Below, one piece after another: positions 7,986 to 13,370 of a DNA stretch of 13,370 bases. Every line of letters begins with the position of its first letter. Position 1 is the first letter of the stretch. A program made the position numbers and the translations under genes. Source of the DNA: Victivallales bacterium (GTDB lineage: Bacteria; Verrucomicrobiota; Lentisphaeria; Oligosphaerales; Oligosphaeraceae); assembly GCA_017431185.1 (NCBI GenBank), contig JAFRLP010000415.1, positions 1 through 13,370 of the forward strand, given 5' to 3'. Below the pieces are notes generated by a model. The model had not been told where the DNA came from. It did not search any database and worked only from the letters and a program-made list of their open reading frames with translations.

Positions 7986-9290
7986 CTACTTTTTTCTCAA
8001 GTCCTGGACACGGACAACCTTGCCCTCGGATCTGGGCAGGGAGCCATGCGGAACAAGTTGGATTTTGGGAGTGACCAGGATGGTGTCGCGCAGGATGGCG
8101 GCGATCTTCTTCTTGAGACCCTCCAGCTCGGAGTAGTCATCGGTGAACAGGTCAGGCTTGAGTTCCGCCTTGACGGTCATGTCGTCCCCCTCCTCATTGG
8201 TCAAGACTATGAGGTAGTCGTTATCCAGTTCCTTGAAGGCCATGAGGACGCGTTCAATCTGGATGGGGAAGATATTGCACCCCTTGACAATGAACATATC
8301 GTCGGAACGTCCCTTGATTCGGTCAATGCGGCGATGGACTCGCCCGCAGGCGCATGCGCCAGGCAGGATTCTGGTCAGGTCATGGGTGCGGTAGCGAATG
8401 ACAGGCATCGCCTCCCGGTCTAGGGTGGTGAGGACCATTTCGCCCCATTCGCCTTCAGGGAGCACCTTCTCCGTGACGGGATCGATGATTTCGATGAGGT
8501 AGCAGTCCTCCCAGATGTGCATTCCCGCCTGGCATTCACACTCAAAGGCCACGCCGGGACCATTCATTTCGGTCATGCCGAAGGAGTTGTAGGCCTTGGC
8601 GCCAAACATCTCCTGGATACGCTGGCGTGTCTCTTCGGAGTGCGGTTCGGCACCGATGAAGAGCCGTCTTACCTGGGTGTCGCGGCGCGGATCGAGCCCC
8701 AGCTCGGTGAAGACAGCGAACAGGCGTCCCAGGTAGCTGGGCACGGAGTGCGCGGTCGTCGTGCCGAACGACCGCATGAGCTGAATCTGACGCTTGGAGT
8801 TGCCTGCCGCCGCAGGGATGGTCAAGGCCCCGAGTTTTTCGGCGCCATATTGGAAGCCCAGACCGCCTGTGAACAGACCGTAGCCACTCATGTTCTGGAA
8901 CACGTCGTTCGGGCGCATGCCCGTGCCCCACATGGAACGCGCCAGCAGATTGGCCCAGGAGTCCAAATCGTGGCGGTTATAGAGCACGGCGGCGGGATTG
9001 CCCGTGGTGCCGCTGGTGCAATGCATCCGCACACACTCTTCTTTTGGCACTGCCAGCAGTCCGAACGGCCAGTTGTCCCGCAGGTCATCCTTGCAGGTGA
9101 AGGGGAATCTCTGAATGTCCTCCAGGCCCTTCAAGGAGTCGGCGGAAAGCCCCTTTGCCCCAAGATGCTGTTTGTAGAAGGGAGACTGCATTGCGCGGGA
9201 GACGGAGAACTTGAGTTTCTCAAGTTGCATCCTCTCCAGTTGTTCACGGGGCATGGTCTCCAGTTCTTCTTGCCAAAAGCGATTGTTCAT
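7986..9290 (-). CDS. Phenylacetate-CoA ligase-like adenylate-forming enzyme (PaaK family)
   Basis: This 434-residue enzyme of the ANL superfamily should activate a carboxylic acid with ATP to an acyl-adenylate and then form the CoA thioester. The phosphate-binding motif CTSGTTGNP is at residues 91-99, the A5-type motif YNSFGMTE at 234-241, the hinge block RIKGRSDDMFIVKG at 324-337, and the C-terminal lysine in LPRSEGKVVRV (Lys424) fits the catalytic lysine. The length is normal for PaaK (about 430). In anaerobes such ligases often act on phenylacetate or other aryl acids from amino-acid fermentation, commonly beside indolepyruvate:ferredoxin oxidoreductase genes, but none is present here, so the substrate is uncertain. 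A modest AAGG about 9 bases upstream supports the start. A terminator separates it from the sigma factor, so it should have its own promoter, which I cannot identify. Confidence 0.9.
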   Translation of the reverse strand: MNNRFWQEELETMPREQLERMQLEKLKFSVSRAMQSPFYKQHLGAKGLSADSLKGLEDIQRFPFTCKDDLRDNWPFGLLAVPKEECVRMHCTSGTTGNPAAVLYNRHDLDSWANLLARSMWGTGMRPNDVFQNMSGYGLFTGGLGFQYGAEKLGALTIPAAAGNSKRQIQLMRSFGTTTAHSVPSYLGRLFAVFTELGLDPRRDTQVRRLFIGAEPHSEETRQRIQEMFGAKAYNSFGMTEMNGPGVAFECECQAGMHIWEDCYLIEIIDPVTEKVLPEGEWGEMVLTTLDREAMPVIRYRTHDLTRILPGACACGRVHRRIDRIKGRSDDMFIVKGCNIFPIQIERVLMAFKELDNDYLIVLTNEEGDDMTVKAELKPDLFTDDYSELEGLKKKIAAILRDTILVTPKIQLVPHGSLPRSEGKVVRVQDLRKK

Positions 9291-9314
9291 GATTGCTTGC
9301 CTTGTTGATGTGTG

Positions 9315-9351
9315 AAAAGAGAGCTGGGAGGACAGAGTCCTCCGTGCGCTC
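9315..9351 (-). terminator. Intrinsic terminator after the sigma factor gene
   Basis: On the minus strand GAGC, then GGAGGAC-TCT-GTCCTCC (a perfect 7-base stem with a 3-base loop, 9343 to 9327), then GCTC form a two-part hairpin, with GAGC/GCTC closing an outer stem. It is followed by TCTTTT down to 9315. It begins 6 bases after the sigma factor stop, which fits the end of the proS-FHA-sigma transcript. The T-run is short. Confidence 0.65.
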
Positions 9352-9356
9352 GGTTG

Positions 9357-10652
9357 TCAAAGGTTGTAGCCGTCCAGCAGTTCCAATGCGGCGGGCATGC
9401 GCATTTTCTGGAGGGCGGAGGCTTCGATTTGGCGGACTCGTTCGCTGGAGAGGTTGACCAGTGCGCTGATTTCCGCAAGCGTATGGGTTTCGCCGTCATC
9501 AAGGCCGAAGCGCAGACGGATGATGTTCTGTTCGCGCTCATCCAGCATGTCCAGGATTTGGGTGATGGCCTCGCGAAGCGCCTCCCTGTCAGCGCTTTCG
9601 GAGGATGCCTGGTGATTGAGGTCGGGGATGATGTCCTCCAGTGTGCTGTCCTCGCCTAGAATGCTTTGCAGAGAGATGGGCTGCTGGGTCATTTTCTGGA
9701 GGGCACGGACTTTGGCAGGGGAGAGGCCAACCAGAGAGGCGATAGCCTCAGGGGCGGGCAACTGTCCCGTCTCGTTGAGCAGGTGCTGTTCCGCCTGGCG
9801 AATCTGGGAAATCTGCTTGACCGTGTTGGCGGGCATGCGAATGATGCGGCTCTGGTTGGTGATGTTTCTGGTGATGGCCTGGCGAATCCAGTAACTGGCG
9901 TAGGTGGTGAAGCGATGTCCCAGGCGATGGTCATAGCGTTCCACCGCGCGCATCAATCCGATGTTCCCCTCCTGAACCAGATCATTGAGCGGAATGCCTG
10001 TGCCCGTGTATCGGCTGGCAATGCTGATGACCAGGCGAAGATTGCGTTCCACCAGGGTGGACATGGCCAGTTTCATCTTGATGCGCAATCTGGCCAATTT
10101 GGGAGCAAGCGCTTTCCAGGTCTTCGCGGGAATGACCGCCGCCCTGCATTCGGGGTTGTCAAGTGCATCCAAACAGCGCGTGAAGAACTGATGGCGTGGC
10201 TTCAAAGGCGCCAGAGCCTTCCAGAACGCGCCTTTGTCGGTCAGGGCGCAGTTCTCTGGGAACGTATGCTCTGGTGTTTGCAGAGCGGTCAGCCGAGGCC
10301 AGGCCGCCTGAAGCTGAGGCGGCAGCCCCTCTTCGCCCAATGCCTCCGCGTCGTCGTTCTGAAGCGAGAAATAATTGGAAAGCCGTCCTGAAGCCGTCTG
10401 ATGGACAAACTCTCCGATGACATGATAAAGCAGGGTGGGGAACTGCCTGATGGTCTTCTGCAATTCATCACGGCAGGCGTCGAATTGCTTGGCCAGGACA
10501 GTCTCCTCTTCCTGAGTGAGCAGCGGATAGGTGCTGATGTCCCGCATGTAGGACTGCTGCAACTCCTGTCCCACACTGCGGAACGTGCGCAGACGCCCCG
10601 AGCTGGACTCGGAGTCTGGCAATTCAGAAGGTGTGGAAGTGGAAGTGGGCAT
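9357..10652 (-). CDS. RNA polymerase sigma-70 family factor (RpoD/RpoS-like)
   Basis: This 431-residue sigma factor should direct RNA polymerase to -10/-35 promoters. Region 1.2 is SYMRDISTYPLLTQEEE (34-50). Regions 2.1-2.4 run about 190-275, with LVQEGNIGLMRAVERYD and TTYASYWIRQAITRNI, then RIIRMPAN leading into region 3. Region 4 (about 360-420) has IIRLRFGL, TLAEISALVNLSSERVRQIE and ALQKMR. Between regions 1.2 and 2 is an unusual insertion of about 120 residues, and there is no acidic region 1.1; whether it is the primary or an alternative sigma factor cannot be told from this window. The frame is open further upstream to 10754, but that would overlap the FHA gene by 91 bases and the extra residues are not sigma-like, so I chose the ATG at 10652, 11 bases after the FHA stop. 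No clear ribosome site precedes it, suggesting coupling. Confidence 0.9.
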   Translation of the reverse strand: MPTSTSTPSELPDSESSSGRLRTFRSVGQELQQSYMRDISTYPLLTQEEETVLAKQFDACRDELQKTIRQFPTLLYHVIGEFVHQTASGRLSNYFSLQNDDAEALGEEGLPPQLQAAWPRLTALQTPEHTFPENCALTDKGAFWKALAPLKPRHQFFTRCLDALDNPECRAAVIPAKTWKALAPKLARLRIKMKLAMSTLVERNLRLVISIASRYTGTGIPLNDLVQEGNIGLMRAVERYDHRLGHRFTTYASYWIRQAITRNITNQSRIIRMPANTVKQISQIRQAEQHLLNETGQLPAPEAIASLVGLSPAKVRALQKMTQQPISLQSILGEDSTLEDIIPDLNHQASSESADREALREAITQILDMLDEREQNIIRLRFGLDDGETHTLAEISALVNLSSERVRQIEASALQKMRMPAALELLDGYNL

Positions 10653-10663
10653 TCGAGTGATGA

Positions 10664-11437
10664 TCAATTGTTGATGAGCACCGAGAAAAATTCGGCGAAG
10701 ATGTCGAAGAGGATGGTCAGAACCAGGATGGCTCCGACCAGCAGGATAATCCATCCCAGCGGGTGTTTGGCGACTTCCGTGACTTTGGCCTTGGAGAGAC
10801 CGTGGATTGCCGCATCCCGTGCCAGACGGAATCCCTTGACGATGTGTACATCCGTTTCCCCAAGGGTCAGGGTATCCCCTGGCTCAATCTCCACCCTTTC
10901 CGTGACTTGCGTGCCGTTGACGGCGGAATACTGTGAACGATGGCGGTTCTCGAAGAAGAGCCGCCCGTCTTCCAGCACATCGATGGAGCCGTGAAAGCGC
11001 GAGACATCCTCGGTGCGGACAGTGACCGCGTTGTCGTGAGAGGCGCCGATTGAGTTTGTGCCAGGCCATAGCACCGCCCGTTTGTTCCCGTCCATGGTGG
11101 GAACATCCCAGGTGACGTCATATTTGCTCGGGCCGCATTTTGGGCCGATGCATAGAAACAGCTGGGAAAAGCGGAAAATGTCCCCATCGTTGATGGGCAC
11201 GTCCGTCACACGTGTGCCGTTCAGCAATACGCCAGAGTGCCCCTGATTGATCAATTTCCACTGGTTGGCGTCCTTTTTCAGGACAATATGCTCGCGGCTG
11301 ACATTCGACTCGGCCACGTGCTTGAGGGAAATGTTGCAACTGCTGGCACGTCCGATTGTCAGTTCCTTGCCGAAATCATCGGTGTTGAAGCGGACAAGCT
11401 GTTCACCTTGGGAGTTGAAGATCTGGCAGACAGGCAT
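10664..11437 (-). CDS. Tandem FHA-domain protein with C-terminal membrane anchor
   Basis: This 257-residue protein has two forkhead-associated domains, which read phosphothreonine peptides. FHA1 (about 25-97) has the classic residues: LTIGR (Arg30), SREH (47-50) and LLNGT (72-75). FHA2 (about 127-200) keeps SRFH (146-149) and VNGT (173-176), but the usual Gly-Arg at its start is replaced by IGASHDN, so its binding may be weakened. A single hydrophobic segment (about 227-250, GWIILLVGAILVLTILF) lies at the C-terminus, so the FHA domains should face the cytoplasm from a tail anchor. The frame extends upstream into proS, but the extension is arginine-rich non-protein-like sequence; the ATG at 11437 has GGGGAG 7 bases before it and is the start. 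It sits between proS and the sigma factor in one operon. No kinase is visible nearby. Confidence 0.88.
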   Translation of the reverse strand: MPVCQIFNSQGEQLVRFNTDDFGKELTIGRASSCNISLKHVAESNVSREHIVLKKDANQWKLINQGHSGVLLNGTRVTDVPINDGDIFRFSQLFLCIGPKCGPSKYDVTWDVPTMDGNKRAVLWPGTNSIGASHDNAVTVRTEDVSRFHGSIDVLEDGRLFFENRHRSQYSAVNGTQVTERVEIEPGDTLTLGETDVHIVKGFRLARDAAIHGLSKAKVTEVAKHPLGWIILLVGAILVLTILFDIFAEFFSVLINN

Positions 11438-11444
11438 GAGTGTT

Positions 11445-11450
11445 CTCCCC
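11445..11450 (-). promoter_or_regulatory. Ribosome binding site deciding the FHA protein start
   Basis: The minus strand reads GGGGAG, 7 bases before the ATG at 11437. It directly follows the TAA stop of proS (11453 to 11451), suggesting coupled translation, and rules against the longer reading frame. Confidence 0.8.
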
Positions 11451-13178
11451 TTAGGTTGGCCAGGAGGCCAATTCGCCCTGAATCCTCTGGAGCAGCGCGT
11501 CGATGGGCACCAGCTCGTTGCGTTTGCCCCAGTCGCGATGCTTGTATTCGACAGCGCCCTCCTGCAGGGTCTTGGGCGAGACCACGACGCGGATGGGGCA
11601 TCCGATGAGGTCTGCGTCCGCAAACGCGAAGCCGGCCTTTCCGCCGCGGTCATCGAAGAGCACCTCCACGCCCGCATCCTGGAGTTCGCCGTACAATTTG
11701 GCGCAGGTGTCGGCGACAGGCTGCTGGTTGATGTTCAGTCCGATGAGTTCCACCTGGAAGGGGGCGATGGCCATCGGCCAGATGGGACCGTAGTCGTCGT
11801 GATTCTGCTCAATGACCGCTGCGGCGGCCCGTCCCACGCCAATGCCATAGCATCCCATGATCATCGGGTGTGTTTTGCCATTCTCGTCCAGATAGTTGCA
11901 TCCCATCGGCTCGGAGTATTTGACGCCGAGTTGGAAGATGTTGCCGACTTCAATGCCGCGCAGCAGTTTGAGCGGCTCGCCCTTTACGGGGTCGGGGTCC
12001 CCCTCCCGCACGGTGGCGATGTCCGTCACCAGAATGCCCTCCTTGTTCGGCACGTCACGGTCAAAGTTGAAGTTCAGATAATGGCAATCCTGCTCATTGG
12101 CGCCCACCACCAGATTCGAGGATTCCGCCGCTGACGGGTCAACCACTGCGCGGACTTTCTTCGGGTCAATGGAGTAAAGGCTGGCGAAACCAGGCACTGC
12201 TCCGCAGGAGCGGATGAGGTCGTCGTCCGCAAACGTCAGTTCTGGGGTCTTGAGGGCCTTGCGCAATTTGGTCTCGTTCACCTCCAGGTCTCCGCGGATG
12301 CTGACGAACACCAGTTTTCCCTCCTGGTCTTTGTAGAAGACGGCCTTGCAGGTGGAACTGGCCGGCACGTTCAGGAACTTCGCCAGGTCGTCGATGGTCT
12401 TGCAGCCGGGCGTCAGCACCTTTTCCATGGGCCTCGGTGGCTCCTTGACGTAGGCCAGGCGACTGGTCGCAATCTCCCGATTGGCACGGTATTCCCCATC
12501 CTGAGAGACGAATAGCGTGTCCTCGCCACAGTCGGCGATGGCCATGAACTCATGCGAGACAGCCCCGCCAATCATTCCCGAGTCGGATTTGACGGAAAGG
12601 CACTCCTTCAGGCCGATGCGCCTGAAGAAGCGCTCATATGCCTCGTGCGCCCTTGCGTAGTACTCCTCCAGGCTCTTCTGGCTGGTATGGAAGCTGTAGC
12701 CGTCCTTCATCGTGAATTCGCGTACTCGGATGAGGCCGGCGCGCGGGCGCGCCTCATCCCGGTATTTGGTCTGAATCTGGTACATCATCACGGGAAGCTG
12801 CTTGTAGCTGGTCAGTTCCGTGCGGGCGATTTGCACCACGGCCTCCTCGTGGGTCATTCCCAGCATCATGTCCTTTCCGTTGCGGTCCTTGAAGCGGAGC
12901 AGTTCCGCCCCCACGCTGTCCCAGCGTCCACTCTCTTTCCAGAGTTCGGCGGGCAGGACGACGGGCATTTTGATTTCCTGTCCGTCGATTCGGTTCATCT
13001 CCTCACGCAGAATCTTCTCGATTTTGGCGATGACCCGCTGTCCCAGGGGGAGGATGCTGAACAATCCCGCCGAGACAGGTCGGCAGTAGCCGCCGCGCAC
13101 CAGGAAAATATGGCTGGCGGTCAGGGCGTCGCGGGGGGCTTCCTTCAGTCTTTGTCCTATCAGTTTGGAAAGTCGCAT
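11451..13178 (-). CDS. proS: Prolyl-tRNA synthetase, bacterial type with editing domain
   Basis: ProS charges tRNA-Pro with proline in the cytoplasm. The 575 residues match the bacterial (long) type, about 570. The class II core is complete: motif 1 region LPLGQRVIAKIEKILREEMN (43-62), the THEE substrate loop (109-112), motif 2 KYRDEARPRAGLIRVREFTM (138-157) and motif 3 GCYGIGVGR (442-450). Between motifs 2 and 3 lies the YbaK-type editing insertion (about 240-400) that removes mischarged alanine; Lys278 in STCKAVFYK fits its catalytic lysine. The C-terminal anticodon-binding domain (about 470-575) has VLFDDRGGKAGFAFADADL. The start begins in typical family fashion (MRLSKLIGQRLKEAP); no Shine-Dalgarno sequence is evident. 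It is the first gene of an operon with the FHA protein and sigma factor, 13 bases before the next start. Confidence 0.98.
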   Translation of the reverse strand: MRLSKLIGQRLKEAPRDALTASHIFLVRGGYCRPVSAGLFSILPLGQRVIAKIEKILREEMNRIDGQEIKMPVVLPAELWKESGRWDSVGAELLRFKDRNGKDMMLGMTHEEAVVQIARTELTSYKQLPVMMYQIQTKYRDEARPRAGLIRVREFTMKDGYSFHTSQKSLEEYYARAHEAYERFFRRIGLKECLSVKSDSGMIGGAVSHEFMAIADCGEDTLFVSQDGEYRANREIATSRLAYVKEPPRPMEKVLTPGCKTIDDLAKFLNVPASSTCKAVFYKDQEGKLVFVSIRGDLEVNETKLRKALKTPELTFADDDLIRSCGAVPGFASLYSIDPKKVRAVVDPSAAESSNLVVGANEQDCHYLNFNFDRDVPNKEGILVTDIATVREGDPDPVKGEPLKLLRGIEVGNIFQLGVKYSEPMGCNYLDENGKTHPMIMGCYGIGVGRAAAAVIEQNHDDYGPIWPMAIAPFQVELIGLNINQQPVADTCAKLYGELQDAGVEVLFDDRGGKAGFAFADADLIGCPIRVVVSPKTLQEGAVEYKHRDWGKRNELVPIDALLQRIQGELASWPT

Positions 13179-13236
13179 GGTATCGTATGGGGGCTCAATG
13201 GTGGGAAATGCTCTTCGGTTCTTCTTGAATGAAATA

Positions 13237-13264
13237 AATATAACGGGAAATCAACGCTTCGCAA
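13237..13264 (-). promoter_or_regulatory. Candidate sigma-70 promoter of the proS operon
   Basis: On the minus strand TTGCGA (13264 to 13259) and TATATT (13242 to 13237) are separated by 16 bases. Each hexamer is close to consensus, and the surrounding sequence is AT-rich. Transcription would start near 13230, giving a leader of about 50 bases before the proS ATG. The leader shows no strong hairpin or T-box-like element. Confidence 0.5.
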
Positions 13265-13306
13265 GGCGATAGGCGCTCTTTCCTTGATAAAAGTGGACGG
13301 AAAAGG

Positions 13307-13334
13307 TTGAAAAAGTCCAGAATGACTTTACATT
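13307..13334 (+). promoter_or_regulatory. Weak candidate divergent promoter at the right edge
   Basis: On the plus strand TTGAAA (13307-13312), 16 bases, and TACATT (13329-13334) resemble a sigma-70 promoter. GGGGAGG at 13354-13360 could be the ribosome site of a plus-strand gene starting just past the window. Nothing in the window confirms such a gene. Confidence 0.25.
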
Positions 13335-13370
13335 AGAGGGAAATGTTTTGTGAGGGGAGGCGAAAAAAAA

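Noticed and set aside
8517..9308. Plus-strand frame of 263 codons opposite the CoA ligase
   Set aside because: The minus-strand ligase has all adenylation motifs. The plus-strand product is His- and Gly-rich and has no recognisable domain.
4059..9356. Four intergenic gaps of exactly 66 bases (4059-4124, 4968-5033, 7920-7985, 9291-9356)
   Set aside because: The sequences are unrelated, and the first depends on a start I do not prefer, so this is most likely coincidence.
10653..10754. Longer sigma factor start at 10754
   Set aside because: It would overlap the FHA gene and add 34 residues unlike any sigma region, while the ATG at 10652 fits the gene spacing.
11438..11677. Longer FHA protein start at 11677 inside proS
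   Set aside because: The added 80 residues are Arg/Ser-rich antisense-frame-like sequence, and the ATG at 11437 has a strong ribosome site.
12552..13232. Plus-strand frame of 226 codons opposite proS
   Set aside because: It mirrors the proS coding frame, which is complete, and shows no domain.
13343..13370. Short plus-strand ATG frame running off the right edge
   Set aside because: Only nine codons are visible, and the GAGGG before it is too close to the ATG to be a good ribosome site.

Overview
All ten genes in this window lie on the minus strand, so transcription runs from right to left, and almost all of the window is coding. No stretch longer than about 200 bases lacks a gene. I saw no tRNA, rRNA, CRISPR array, insertion sequence or integrase. 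The gene style suggests an anaerobic member of the PVC group, most likely Lentisphaerota (Victivallis-like): an AraC regulator with a PocR-like sensor, a PF12831-type FAD oxidoreductase, a single pseudopilin-like protein with a [17 protein letters not shown] segment, a pectate-lyase-fold beta-helix protein and a PaaK-type CoA ligase. This assignment is inference from gene style, not from a marker phylogeny.

Right part (13370 to 9357): a core operon of prolyl-tRNA synthetase (proS), a small tandem-FHA protein with a C-terminal membrane anchor, and a sigma-70 family factor. Gaps are 13 and 11 bases. A TTGCGA-N16-TATATT promoter lies upstream of proS and a hairpin terminator follows the sigma factor. 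The 192 bases right of proS hold this promoter and possibly a divergent promoter for a gene beyond the edge.

Middle (9290 to 5034): a phenylacetate-CoA-ligase-like enzyme, then full-length uvrA. The 66-base gap between them holds a strong inverted repeat.

Left part (4967 to 1): an accessory cluster. An AraC/PocR-like regulator is followed by an FAD oxidoreductase, a pseudopilin-like protein, a beta-helix protein and a signal-peptide protein cut by the left edge. The last four genes are separated by only 34, 6 and 15 bases, so they are probably one transcript. The gap between the regulator and the oxidoreductase holds a perfect TATAAT -10 with a poor -35 and, directly upstream, a GGTC direct repeat with 10-base period. 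That is the layout expected of an activator-dependent promoter controlled by the adjacent AraC protein.

The most interesting points are this self-contained regulator/redox/surface-protein cluster with its candidate operator, and the proS-FHA-sigma operon, which places a membrane-anchored phosphothreonine-reader directly before a sigma factor with a large non-standard insertion.
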